From: Posidonia oceanica
Taxonomy: Eukaryota > Streptophyta > Magnoliopsida > Alismatales > Posidoniaceae
Assembly (NCBI GenBank): GCA_037176725.1
Contig: JAZBRS010000029.1
Location: 43,286,001-43,350,000, forward strand
DNA: 64,000 nucleotides
Reading direction: 5' to 3'
Below the pieces are notes generated by a model. The model was not told the origin of the DNA. It was given only the letters and a program-made list of their open reading frames with translations, and did not search any database. Shown piece after piece: positions 21,936 through 33,908 of the stretch (its first letter is position 1; the number at the start of each line of letters is the position of its first letter). Position numbers and translations under genes: made by a program.

Positions 21936-24900
21936 TGTAGCAATCCCGATCGGAATCAGGCTCGCTAATAGCGGCGATTGGATCCGAGGAAGAGGCTCAA
22001 CTCGAAAACACTTAAAATCGAGGAGAAAAGAGAAAGATAAGACAAATCAGAGTCGCCACCATGTCCATTAAGGGGAGACAAGGAAAACCAGGGGAAATGC
22101 GTGAATTAACACGCAAAACCAAGCAAGAGGGATGACTTTAGCCTAGGATAAGGGCAGTATGGTCATTACGGGCCAAAAGACAGGGCAAGGACTCCTGTTA
22201 CGTGCGGGGAAGGTGTTAGGCACCCCCGACACGCCCGAGAATCGGTCTTTCTAGGCTTACGCTCGCATACGCGGAGAAATGCAGGATTGAATGCCTATGT
22301 GCCTATGAATGCCTAAATGAATGCTCAAGGTGTGCTCTAAGTGGGAGGATGCAGAGCAAGGAAGCAAACGTGCTGTCTAAGTGCTCAGCTACGCTGTCTG
22401 TGTTCCGAACCGGGCGAAACCTGGCTCGTGAGAACTCCAGGCAGTAAGCATCACAGCCCTATATGCAAATGCAAGCGAAAAAGCAAAACAACGGCAAAAC
22501 CATGCAATGCGATCGACATGCAAAAGAAAATTGCGTAAAACACGCAAAACGAGGCGAAAAACAAGAAAGCGCGCAAAACGGTGCAAAAAGACAAGATCAG
22601 CACGCAAAACGGGCGAGAAAGCAAGGCAGCACGCAAATCGGTGCAAAAGACGATGTCGGGCACGCAAAACTGTGCCAAAAACAGGGCGAGCTTGTAAAAC
22701 AGCGAGAAAGACAAAGCAGGCACGCAAAACGGTGCCAAAACGAGAGCGGGCACGCAAAACGGTGCCAAAAGGAGCGAGATAAAAACCTCGGAAAAGCCGT
22801 ACGAATGCAAATGCAAGGAAAAGATTAGAAGCAGTAAAAGGAGAAGTAGAACAACGCATGTGTGAGAACAGGCGCTGTCTGGGGCCACACAGAGTAGGCG
22901 TGAAGACCTACAAAGGGGAGAGTGAGCAAACGGAGGGATTACCACTCCTTTGTGACCGTTTCCCACTAAACCGTTCCACGATATGTCTCGCACACTGCCC
23001 AAAGCTCGCGATGCGATCGGATCGTGGAAAAGGGGGAAGAAAGTCACATTAAGTGGTAAATCCAGGGAAAACTCAACACAAAACACATGGGGAAACGCGA
23101 AACGGGGATCTGAGTTGCCAAGCAGAAAGGGGAGATCCTATTCTACATGCTCAAAGAGACAGAAATCGAAAACGAGGAAAACTATGCAACTGGCATGCAA
23201 ATGAATGCAATGTAGGGGTTCAGGAGGACATACCTGGAAATCCGGGAGCCTGATCTGAGATCTGTCTAGTCCATGTTGAAGAGCGCTTCGCTGCGGTCGC
23301 CTGGGCAGCTTACTTGAGAAGATCCAACGGCCGGATTGGAAGATATCGCAGCTTCAAGGCAGAAAGGCCAGAACAGGGGAGAAGAACAGATCTAAGTGTT
23401 CAGGAGGTCCTAGGGGTGTGCAAAAGGTCCTCCCAAGTGAAGGGGAGCTAAAGGTGCTTAGTGTGTGCAAAGGAATGCTAAAATGCAAAGCTAAATGAAT
23501 GCAAGATGCATGCAAAAGCAAGAAGAGACAAGGGGAAAAACTTGGAGAAGACAGGAGTTCAAAAGCATTTTTGAAAAAGAAAAGGGGCTAAATGCAAATT
23601 TTCACAAAGGATGGGGTCCAGAGAGGAGGGTTTTGAAAACAAGAGAGGGCAGGGCTTCATTTTGCAAAAGACTGGGCTTAGAAAGCTATTTTGAAAAGAG
23701 GGCATGTATTGGAAGAGGTTTTGAAAACAAAAGAAGTCAGAGTGCAATTTTGGAAAAATACTAGGGTCTAAAGTGCAAATTTTCTAGAAAACAGGGTTCT
23801 AGGGAGTCCGGGGATGCAATTGGAGGGTCTACATGCAATTTTGTAAGCATAGGAGCTAAGATGCAACTTTAGGGGCAAAACAGTCTTTTTACATGGTTTT
23901 TAAAGGATGCAAGGACCTATGTATGATTTTTGAATCATGTAGGGGTCAAATATGCAATTTTATATGTAAAACATGCTCTGAAATCAAAAGACAGGACTGA
24001 TGTGCAATTTTTAAAAAAAACAGGGTTGAAAATGCAATGCAATAAGCAAAAATGCATGCAAAATGATTACTGTGCATTTAACAGGACCTACATGCAAAAA
24101 TGAAAAAACCGAGGGACAAATATGCAATGCAGCATGCAAAAATTAAAAATGAAACCTAAGTTACTACAGTGCAGAGGATGAAAATGCAAAAAAGAGAAAA
24201 AACAGAGGTTCAGAATGCAATATCATAAGACAAAGTTCATGCATTTAAATTAAATAAACTACTACAGGACCTGGATGCAAAAATTAAAAACAGAGGGGCT
24301 AAAACATAAAAAATTATAACTGGAATGCACAGTAAATGGACTGACTTGAAAATACAGAAAAACAGGAATACTTAGTGCAATTTAGCATGGTTTTGAATTA
24401 AATACTAAGCAAATTAAATGACAGAAGGACCAGAATGCAAAAATAAAAAAACTTAGACCTAATATGCAATATTTACTAGCAAACTATATTAACAGGAAAA
24501 TAAATGAACAGTAAACGGCCGACGGCCGTGGGCACTGTAGCAGCAGGCTACCAGCGCCCGCGACCGCCGGCACAGGGCTGTTGAGGAGGCGCTGGATGGC
24601 GGGGGAGGTGCTCCAGGAGCTGGCGGAGACAGGGCGGCGATCAGCGGAGGACGACGTGGCCTGGATCGCGCCGGAGCGCTCGCTGGAGTTCTGCAGAGAC
24701 TCAGAGGCTTGGTCCGGCCGTTCGACGCAGCAGAGCTGCGTTCCGAAGACCGGAGGAGCCTCCTGGCGTCCGTGCGGAGCTGAGGGAGTCACCGGGGCGA
24801 CGTTCCGCTGGCCGGAGTGCCGTGAAGGCCGGAGAACTATGCCGGAGAAGACGATCGGAGCGGCGAATGGCGACGGAGCAGGAGGACTGGAAACGCTATC

Positions 24901-27817
24901 CTAAAGGGTGGAGAAGCATCGCGGGAAGAAAAGAAGACTAAGGGAAGAACATTTTACCTGATTCCGCGTCTGAGGTGTCCTCCCGACCTCAGCAGTTCCG
25001 GAGGTGGCCGGTGGGGTCGTCCGGTCGCTGCGGGCGTCGCCGGCTGTTCGCGAGGGCTGGAGCTGCTTCAGGGCGATCTTCCGGTGCTTCCCGGTCGGTT
25101 GGATGGAAGCTTCAGAGCTCGGAGAGAAATCCGGCACTCTGTGGGTTCAGAAAAACAGCCGGGGGTCGGGGGGAGTGTCTGCTGCTCGTCTGGTTGGATG
25201 GGACCCTCCGGGAGGTTGCTGGAGGTCCGGGGAGCGGTTCTGGATTGCTGGATGGGATTTCCGGAGAGTGTGGAGAAGGTTCGGAGCTCGGTTGATTTTC
25301 TGGTCAGTGGAGAAGACAGGTGTTTGTTGTGGAATTCTCGGTCTATGGTGGATGGCCGGGTCTGATGTCAGGCGCTCTGGGAAGGTAATGGTCTGGTGAA
25401 TCTTTAGGTGGGGTTTGGGAGGAATCAGTGGACTGGAGTGAAGGGAATTCTGGAGTGGGTTGTGTTGGGTTTACAGTTGGAGTTTCAAGTGATCTGAGGG
25501 TGATTTGGGATGGTTTCAGGGGTGGAATGGCCGTGAAGTGGTGAAGGAAGGATGCAGGGTTACTGGGTGAGCTTGGGGGATCAAATGGGAGAGAAATTGG
25601 GGCTTGGACGGGGTTTGGGTTACTGGCAAAAGAGGAGAAGGATCTGCTGAAGATGGAGGAAGGAATTGGAGAAGGTTCTGATGGGGAAAGGCCCTGGAAT
25701 TGCGATCTCTCTCCGGGATGCCAAAGCACACTCTCAGGCTCTCTCTCTCGGGCTCTTCTCCTTGGGAATTGGAGGATACAGAGGAAGAAAGAGGAGGTCG
25801 TTCAGGTGGAGAAAGCTACTGAAATTCTGGTTTTTCTCTCAGGTTGCTGATTGCTAACTGATGGGCTTTGCTTCGCTCACTCTCTGGATGATCAAAAAGG
25901 GCCGCCCGAAGGAAGGGATGATTGGAGGCTTATATCAGGAGGAAAGCTGCCGGTGCGCGCGCTGGGATTTTGAATTCAACGGCGACACACTGCAGTGGAA
26001 GGGATGGCGAGGCGACCGGCATTCAATGCCTCTTGGGAACGGTGCTGAGATAGAGGAGAAGCGGCAAGCTGCTGTAGACCGAAGTGATGGAGGGCTTCAA
26101 ATTTTGAATGGCGGAGGGAAGACTGCAGCAGCTCGTGGGAGAGAAAACCGATGGGAGCACGAGGAAGAAGAAGGAAGAAGAAGAAGGGCGGGCCGGACTG
26201 CTGTGGGCTGAGAAAATGAAAAAGAAATAAAGGAGGAAGGGAGAAACGGGCCAACGGGCCCAGTAAGGAAGAAAAGGAAAGGAAAATGGGAAAGAAGGAA
26301 GAAAGAGAGGGAAAAGTGAGGAAATAAAATTAAGAAAAATAAACTAAAAATAAATAAAAAAACTAGAAAGGTTGTGTTGTGAATTAGGATTTTAATTAGA
26401 TTTTTTAATGACCATTTTGGGTTGATTAATGTGTTTTGGGCTTGATTAGGGTTTTAAGGTTTTGGTTTTGTTTTTAATTAGTTTTCACTTGATTAAATGT
26501 TTGTTAAACCTTTTTTAAATTGTTTTAAAAATTGTGTTTCCCTTGTTGGACACTTAGGATATTGATTAGGATTTTTTAGGATTTATTTTCGTATTAACCA
26601 GGGTTGTTTTCAGGTTTTTAAGTTTTAGTCTTCTTAGGGTTTTTTCTTTCTTAAGTCTTTTAAATTATGCTTTGATTTTTATTTGTTGATTTTTCTTGAA
26701 GTTTTTAGTTAGATTTCTCTGGTTTGATGGGGTGTTTTTAAGTCTTTTAAATGTGTTTTTCTTTTCCTTTTAACTAAGTTTTTTAATTTGTTTTTTCTTA
26801 GGTTTGTTAGGTTAAGTCTTTCGCTTCTTTAATTACTTGTTTTAATGTTTGTTTTTTGATTCTTCTTTTTAATGTTTGTTTTTTAATTCTTCTGATGAGG
26901 TTTTTACTTTTGGGTGGGTTTTGATTTCATTTTAGTTTTTTCCTTGATTTTTCAGTGTTTTCTTTTGATTTGTTTTGCATTTTTTAGCTCACATGCTTGG
27001 TTTTCCTTTTAGCTTGATTTAGTTAAGTTTAGGTTTTTAATTGCTTGTTTAATGCTTTTTAATTGTTTTTCTTAGGGTTCTGATTTGTTTCTTTCATGTT
27101 TTGGGGTTTTACAGATTTTTAGGGGTTTTTATGGATTTTTGCAAAAGAGAGAAAAGGAAAAGAGAAGGAGGAAAGAAATGGAAAAAAGAGGGAGATAAAA
27201 GGAAAAGAGATAGGTTGGAGGAAAATGATTTCTAAAATTCAGAGAAAATGCTAAAAATAAAGTAAAAATAGGGATAAGATAGAGGAAGGACAGAAGCACA
27301 GAGGGGGCCCACAGCCAGACCAGAGAAAGGGTAAGAAGGGGATGAAAAGAGAGATGATAAATAGGAGAGAGAAAATGATAATCCCGAAGAGAGAAAAGGA
27401 TAATTTGAGTGAATGGAGGTCTTAAAGGTCTTGGAATGGGATGAAAATTGGTGAGTGGGTAGTCTAGGATTTGAGGTGTTGATTCTGAAGTTTTGGTTTG
27501 ATTCTGATAAGGTTTTAGAGGGGTTTCAAGGTGTAGAAAAAGGGTAGTTTCACCTAGGTTTTCTAGGATTTTTGGGAACGGTCTAGGTTTGAGATTTTCT
27601 AAGTGTTCGGGCAGGTTTGCTAAGTGGGTATTGGTGGGTTTTCCTATGGATTTTGGTCAGGTTTTGAGCTTGGGAAGAGGGGTAAAGGCTTAGGTCAAGT
27701 TTGCTTGATTTTGAAGGGTAAAGAGGAGGGTTAGGGTTTGGTTTGGTTTAGGTTTGAGTCCAGCAATCACTAGGAGGGCTCCAAGTGGTCCAAGCCTGCC
27801 AAGATGGGGTGTCAACA
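21936..27817 (-). mobile_element. Solo LTR R1, reverse orientation, inside LTR1
   Basis: Begins TGTAGCAATCCCGATC (complement of the LTR terminus) and ends GGGGTGTCAACA at 27817, flanked by GCATC on both sides. It is 5882 bp with no internal element sequence, so it is a solo LTR left by LTR-LTR recombination. It belongs to the subfamily of S: the G+C-rich segment matches S more closely than the host LTR. It is 51 bp shorter than R2, owing to one deletion near 22128. A TATA-like CTTATATC lies at 25929-25936 on the minus strand. Confidence 0.95.
25929..25936 (-). promoter_or_regulatory. TATA box of solo LTR R1
   Basis: GATATAAG on the minus strand, at the position equivalent to the TATA boxes of S and the host LTRs. 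If active, it would drive transcription leftwards into LTR1 and the element A remnants. Confidence 0.45.
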
Positions 27818-27822
27818 GCATC
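27818..27822 (+). repeat. Target-site duplication GCATC, right copy (R1)
   Basis: Repeats 21931-21935; the host LTR resumes at 27823 with CCTCCACTTAGAGC. Confidence 0.92.
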
Positions 27823-28273
27823 CCTCCACTTAGAGCACACCTTGAGCATTCATTGGCATTTAGGCATTCAAATCTGCATTTCCCTGCGTATGAGAGTGTA
27901 AGCCTAGAAAGACCAATTCTCGGGCGTGTCGGGGGTGCCTAACACCTTCCCCGCACGTAACAGGAGTCCTTGCCCAGTCTTTTGGCCCGCAATGACCATA
28001 TTGCCCTTATCTTAGGCTAGAGTCATCTCTTTTGCATTCATTTGCATTTGTTTTCCCTTGCATTGCTTTGCTTTGCATCTCTTGCTTGGTTTTGCGTGTT
28101 AATTCACGCATTTCCCCCGGTTTTCCTTGTCTCCCGTTAATGGACATGGTGGCGACTCTGATTTGTTTTATCTTTCTCTTTTCTCCTCGATTTTAAGTGT
28201 TTTCGAGTTGAGCCTCTTCCTCGGATCAAATCGCCGCTAATAGCGAGCCTGATTCCGACCGGGATTGCTACAG

Positions 28274-28291
28274 TGGCGACTCTGCTGGGGA
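28274..28291 (+). promoter_or_regulatory. B1 primer-binding site, copy 1
   Basis: TGGCGACTCTGCTGGGGA, one base after the LTR1 end; one mismatch (C to T) to the tRNA-Arg complement. Its position makes it the primer site that defines the LTR end. Confidence 0.85.
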
Positions 28292-28415
28292 TGCTAGACT
28301 CCGGCTTTCGCCTTTGCGTTCGCTCGCTTTCCTTGCATCTTTGTTTGCCTTTGTGCCTTTGTCTGCCTTGTCTGTTTGCTTGTCTGCCTGTGTCGGCTCC
28401 CAGCGAGTCGCACAG

Positions 28416-28433
28416 TGGCGACTCCACTGGGGA
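28416..28433 (+). promoter_or_regulatory. B1 primer-binding site, copy 2
   Basis: TGGCGACTCCACTGGGGA, 142 bp after copy 1, inside a repeated segment ending CGAGTCGCACAG. One mismatch (G to A). Confidence 0.75.
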
Positions 28434-28551
28434 TGCTAGACTCCGGCTTTCGCCTTGGCTTTCGCTCACTTGGGATTTGTTTGCCATTGTGCCTTTGTCT
28501 GCCTTGTCTGTTTGCTTGTCTGCCTGTGTCGGCTCCCAGCGAGTCGCACAG

Positions 28552-28569
28552 TGGCGACTCCGCTGGGGA
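28552..28569 (+). promoter_or_regulatory. B1 primer-binding site, copy 3
   Basis: TGGCGACTCCGCTGGGGA, 136 bp after copy 2, with no mismatch to the tRNA-Arg complement. The sequence after it (GATGACAGACTCCGGC) matches that after the single PBS of element A, so this copy may be the ancestral one. Confidence 0.8.
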
Positions 28570-29838
28570 TGACAGACTCCGGCTTTCGTTCCCGACTTTT
28601 CCGCTCGCCTGTTTTGCAGCCTTGTCTGCCTTATGTGCCTTCTTTGCCTGCTTTGCTCGCTTTTCTGTGCAAACTCCTAGAAAGTCACTTTGTGGCTACT
28701 TTGCTTAGGTTTTGCACCTCTTTCGCCTCGGTTTGCGCTCTTTTTGCTTAACTTTACTTCTGTGCTTGTTTATTTACTTGTTTCCCTGCTCTTGCTTTTA
28801 CTTCCTTTACCGCTTACTTGCCTTTACTTGCTTTGCCTAACTTGCTTATTACTGCTTTAGTTATCGCACATTGCATGTCTACATACTTGTTTGGCAACGA
28901 TACATGCCTTTTGAATGTTGAATGCTTCTTTTACACCTTTGCTATGTCACTACGCACGCACATACCTTGCATACATGCCTTTTGACTTGATGAATGTTTT
29001 TTTCTTCACCATCATGCCCACGAACACTCGCACATGCCATGCACTTGCCTTTTGCTGTGTTGTATGTTGTTTGCCTGCCATGTCTAACTGATTTTCTTCC
29101 CTTTTGCACATGCCATGCCTAGGACAGTAGAAACATGTTTGCTCGCCCTTTTGCTTAACTTAAAAGCTACAATAAAGCTAAACAATAACTTCTAAGCACA
29201 ACTAGAGCCAATAACTTGCAATTTTCCACCTTTCTGGTTAATAAAACGCAAGTAAAAGACTCTAAAGCATCTTGCATGATTGATTCATCTTAGAAAGCAT
29301 GCATTCTCTCTTCTGAGTCCACCCACAGTCTGCGAAGGACAGTCCCGGCCTCTTGTTCCACCGCTTTGAGCGTGGCGCGAGTCAGTCGGTCTGTCCCCCC
29401 TTGTCCGGGGGTCGTGTCAGTGTTAGTAGAGGGTACCACCCACGCTTTGGCGGGGTAGAGGCCACCAACGCACCACCCTGTTATTACCTGAGCTTTGGGC
29501 TAGGAGTTAGACAGGGGACCTGCTTTTTCTGACCTGGAGTCTGTCTAAACCCACTACCCTTGAGTGTGTCCTAGTAGGTCATCTACTCAGGACTTGCATG
29601 GTGAGAGAGCGCATCTTAGGACATTCACTTGCATGTATGCCATTCATGCCACCCCTAATAACTCTTTATTGCATACAACCTCTAACATCTTTACTCTTTT
29701 GCAGGTACGTGCGGGATCCGCTGCCCGGACTCTGAGCGTCCTTCCTCTGAGCTACTTGTCACTTCTGGCGGTAGCTTTCCTTAGGCTTTACTTTCTTCTC
29801 TCCCGTCGCAGCTTCTGCTCACTTAGACTCAGTCAGCA
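28570..29838 (+). other. 5' leader of B1
   Basis: Non-coding. It shares blocks with the element A leader. A pyrimidine tract ending TTTTGCAG at 29704 is a good splice-acceptor candidate 134 bp before the gag ATG. No credible ORF other than short chance frames. Confidence 0.65.
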
Positions 29839-31980
29839 ATGGCCCAGTCTGTCGGTGGGCTCCGCTTTACCGCTGATTCGGAGGGGTTTACCACTTGGGT
29901 TCCTCCGGATTTCACTTCTGTTCGCTCTGTGCCCTCTATGACACCAGGATTCGATTCTCAGGTGTCTAGGGCACTCCCTTCTGCTGCGGGTCTTTGGCAA
30001 ACTTGCGCCACTCTGGATCCGGTCGTCGAATCTGTCTCGATGACTGCCCCTTGCGTTCCAGAGGCACCTCTGACCCCTTCGTCCTTGGGATATGTTGCCC
30101 CCAATATCCCTTCTACTGCGACGACCTTTGCTTTAGGTCCTCAATCTCTTGAGTCCGCCTCCCGACCTATTCTGCAATTCAGTGTTCCCACTCACGGGTC
30201 CCCTGAAGCGCGGTATCAGCACCTGATGGACCTTGCCCACACACTGCAGGGTATAGCTCTATCAGTTCGACCCTCTTGTATTCCTGTTGCCCCTGGGGTT
30301 CCTCTGCGGCCTGCTGTTGCACACACTGCACTCCCGCCCAGACCATCGCCCCAGCTACACACTGCTCCGGTGATGGGGGCGCGGCATCTGTCTCCTGCTT
30401 CTGCACAACACCATGCACTGCATTCAACTCCCTTTCCTGGTGATCAGTCTTTTGGGCTGGTTGGAGCACAGTATCCCACTGGTTCGCTGCCCGGCATCGC
30501 GCCTATGCAGCAACTGTTGCTCCAACAATCTGCACATCGCACTACACAGCATATTGCCCATCCATCTCCCTTGCATCAGGTTCAGAACCCAGCATACTTT
30601 CCTGCCTACACTGCACGCACGCACGGATACGCCGGCCATCCCGTTGCTCCACCAGGCGACGTTATGGTAGATCCGGAGGAGCACTTAGGTGCGACCCACT
30701 CGGCGTATGTGGTCCCTGCCCCTGTTGCCTCATTTCCTTTGGCAGCCAATCCAGACCCCATCAATGACAGGATGGACGTTCTGGAGAAAGCACTACGTCT
30801 AGTGCAGGGCAAGGACCACCAGTCTCACCAGTTTCGCGACCTTTGTCTCTTTCCCGAGGCCGCACTCCCTTCGAAGTTCCGCATCTCGGTCTTCGATAAA
30901 TACAATGGTAAAGGTTGTCCTATTTCGCATCTGAAGGCATACTGCGGGGACCTTGCTCAGCTTTAGGCTGATGAAAGGCTCCTTATCCGCCTGTTTCAGA
31001 AGAGTTTAGCCGGCCCCGCGCTCAAGTGGTTCACTTCCCTTGACATGGCAGCGGTTCGAACTTGGACGGATCTTTCTCAGGCCTTCCTTGAGCAGTATGC
31101 TTTCAACCTCGACCTGATCCCCAAGAGGGAGGATCTCGTCGCCATCCGGCAGAGACCCCAAGAGCCATTCGGGGAGTATGTCGGTCGCTGGCGTTCCTTA
31201 GCCGCCCAAGTCAAAGATAAACTCTCCAAGGAGGATTCTATCGAGATGATTGTTAAAGGGGCACTGCCAGTGATTGGGACTCTGCTTTGCATTCAGCACA
31301 TCACTAGTCATGCATCGCTGATTAGGGCTGGTGTCCGCGTGGAAAGCTCGCTGCGAAGTGGGCATTTCCCCGCACTTTCTGCATTGGCTAGGCAGGCCAA
31401 CACCTCCAGCGGCCGCAGCAACAACAACAACAGCTCCACTCCTGACCGCTCCGAACAGCTCTCCGAGTTATGCGTCGATCTTCCTGAGGAGCCTGCCTAT
31501 GCAGAGAGTCAACTAGACCCTTTTCCGCTAGAGCACGCACCAAATTTTGCACCCACTGAGCACACTGCCACCGTCGAGCCCGTGCATCACGTCGCACCCG
31601 CTCGGCAAGGACTCCACCCAGGGCAAAGACGACCTCGTCGGGCTGAGTGTGATTACACACCTCTCCCCGGACCACTGAGTGTCATCTTCTCTCAAGTTGA
31701 GTCGCTCCTGAGACTCCCGGCTGTCCGTCCGTCACCAAACCCCCCTCCGTGGTGGCATGATACGGATCAGTTCTGCAGTTTCCATCGGGCCACCGGGCAC
31801 TCGACGGACAACTGCCTCGCTCTCCGGGATGCCGTTCAACGCCTGATCGACCGCAGGATCATCAGCGTTGGCGAGCAGAAGCCTGCACACACACATACAC
31901 CTGCACTTGCACATGCACGCCCTAGTATAGCCAATCCTTCCTCCACCGGAACCTCGGGGGGTTACCCCAATCTTTTCTGA
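29839..31980 (+). pseudogene. gag: gag of B1, one premature stop
   Basis: A frame of 713 codons from ATG 29839 (context AGCAATGGCC) to TGA at 31978-31980, interrupted only by TAG at 30964-30966 (codon 376), where B2 and element A both read CAG. Order: Pro/Ser/Gln-rich N-terminal half; retrotransposon gag domain (about residues 330-515, with ALKWFTSLD and FGEYVGRW); a short Asn/Ser tract; zinc knuckle of the CX2HX4HX4C type at C646, H649, H654, C659, a variant with His in place of the second Cys, as is usual in Tat gags. It would form the particle that packages element RNA. There is no protease after it: the frame ends about 160 residues' worth short of where element A enters its protease linker. 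The start is fixed by conservation with B2. Confidence 0.93.
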
Positions 31981-32289
31981 ATCCCGCTCTGCTCCGATGG
32001 ATCCTTCTGGTCCCATCGGCGCGATCCTCTTCTCCCATCCTCCCTATCTCGTCCGAGGGACGCTCGGAGATGCAACGGCAGCGTCGACAGCACGACCAGG
32101 TGCAGTGCCATCCAGGTAAGTCCTTCTAACCTCTCTTTTGTTTCCCGCATTGTCTTTTCTTTTCGTTTTGCTTTGTTTTCTTTTTGCGTTTTTTTTTGCC
32201 TTGCCTGAAAATCATAAAAAGTATAAAATCAACAAAACTCATTAAAAAGCATACATCTCTTCTGCTTCTTGCATCCATCTCATCATCCT
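31981..32289 (+). other. Sequence after gag of B1, with splice-donor-like site
   Basis: Non-coding. CAG|GTAAGT at 32113-32121 is a perfect plant splice-donor consensus 135 bp after the gag stop, followed by a T-rich stretch; it is kept in B2 at 57529-57537. Ogre elements are known to have an intron between protease and RT, so this may be a relic of it. Confidence 0.45.
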
Positions 32290-32436
32290 CGGGCTGGCAC
32301 CCCTAACTGCTCGGCGATAGGTCCATTAACCCATCATTCCGGGCTGGCAACCCTAACTGCTCGGCGATAGGTCCGTTAACCTATCATTCGGGCTGATATC
32401 CCTAACTATTCGGCGATAGGTCCGTCAACCTATCAC
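32290..32436 (+). repeat. Three hairpin-forming repeat units (about 50 bp) in B1
   Basis: Units start at 32290, 32340 and 32389: CGGGCTGGCACCCCTAACTG then CTCGGCGATAGGTCC... Each ends with GATAGGT and ACCTATC arms that pair around a 6-nt loop (the first unit has ACCCATC). Equivalent to 57706-57852 in B2. Confidence 0.85.
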
Positions 32437-33908
32437 CTTCCTCTGCACATAGCTATCATCTCATGCATTCATCCCATCCTGTACATATCTGTCATCATGC
32501 ATATCACCTTCTGCATACATGCCATTTCATGCATCCTGTAAAACAAAAGCACCAAAAAAAAAAAAAATCAAGCAAATCAAAAAACGCAAAAATATTTTCT
32601 TGCATTGCTGTTGGTTTCCCCTTTTTATGTTTTCTTAAACCTAAAAAAGCCATAAAAAATACAAAACTAATGCAAAAACCTAAAAACATGCTTGCCCCTT
32701 CCCTTCTAAAAAATACAAAACCCATAAACATTTGTATAATCAGAAACCTGGCTATGGACAAGCAAGCAGTGCCTAGAGGATGTCAAGCAGCGACAGTCTC
32801 AAGCAGATCTCACCCGAGCAGCGCCATCTCTTGCATGTGGCCATAAAGTGAGACTGAGTGCAGAATAGAGCATCCCACTGAGTTTCAGAACACTACAAGC
32901 AGGATCCACCTTATCAAGAGAGTCCACCGAACACGGAGAGGACCGAAGCGAAGCGGAGCATAGCCAGAGGCTGTAAGCACACATTGCAGAGGCTGAGGGT
33001 GTACACGGATCAGCCGAACCCTTAATGCCTCATCAGGGACTGCTACCCCAAGAGGGCGAAGTCATGCATATCCAAAAGAATAGAGATCATGTGAGCAAAA
33101 GAATATGATAACTTGATATGCATGCTGAGCACAAAAGAAAAATGAAGAAAGAAGTTGAAGAAAGAAGGCGCTCATGAGAGGAGTGATTCGGACGAGCGTC
33201 AAAGCCATCTCAGTTATCAACATCAGGCACCACACTGGCAACTGCACAAGACATCATATTTGGAGGACCTGGCCCCACCCTCCGAGCGCAGCAGCACGCT
33301 CCAACCCCTGTGCAGACAACACTTATTTCCAAGAAGGCTAGATGCAGATCCAATCACTCATGAGGGGAAAAGAAACATTATCCTGTGAGCGTCAAAAGCG
33401 GTAGTCGGTCCCCGAGGAATTAAGACGAAGACTGTGAAGCTGCATCCAACGCTTCTGCTACCTACCTGCAGCCAAAGGCTATTCTCTGCAAAGCCAAAGC
33501 CTCATCCTGAGCCAAGAGTGAGAAAGAGAGCCACCGACCACAACTCGGCATGGCGTTGCTCGAGGACCGAGTCTCCTGAGTTAGGAAGTGCAGAAGCACC
33601 CTCTTGGCAGTCGCTTTGAGTCCAAAGCCACCAAAAAATGCAAGCTGTAATATACTATCACCTTCTTTCCTCTCTGTTTTCGAAAACCGGAGTCAAGGAT
33701 GAGCACTTCTGCCTAACCCCACTCAGAGGCTCTACGTTTTTCAAAGTTTTGCCGCCCACCGCGTTGGGTAGGTCCTTGATGACCGGCATGTCCCTCGTTT
33801 GTCACCTCGTGATGCTACGAAGCATGCCCGCGCTGAGACCATTGCACACCCACCACGGGGGGTTTCCCGTTTTCTATGTATCCATTCGCATCCCTCATTC
33901 TTTGCATC
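32437..33908 (+). other. Non-coding middle of the B1 3' region
   Basis: No gene recognised. It includes CATC/GCAT-rich sequence, an A-run (about 32553-32567) and unique sequence kept in B2 (57853-59323) at high identity. Short frames in it resemble no known protein. Confidence 0.6.

Larger units (their letters stand above)
16442..28272 (+). mobile_element. LTR1 of element B, interrupted by solo LTR R1
   Basis: The LTR starts TGTTGACACCCC at 16442 and ends GATTGCTACA at 28272, one base before a primer site. Removing the R1 insertion (21936-27817) and one GCATC copy leaves 5944 bp, a giant LTR of the Ogre size class. In order it holds a CCCTAA-like C-rich start, an A-rich G-poor block (about 17130-17935), a CT-rich block, a TATA box (18356-18362), a G+C-rich segment (about 18900-19750), TTGCAT-rich degenerate repeats (about 19800-20830), the GTTTTGCGTGCC repeats and the conserved U5 end. 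It carries the empty CCAGA site (18141-18145) used by S in LTR2. Short frames in it, on either strand, look accidental. Confidence 0.93.
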
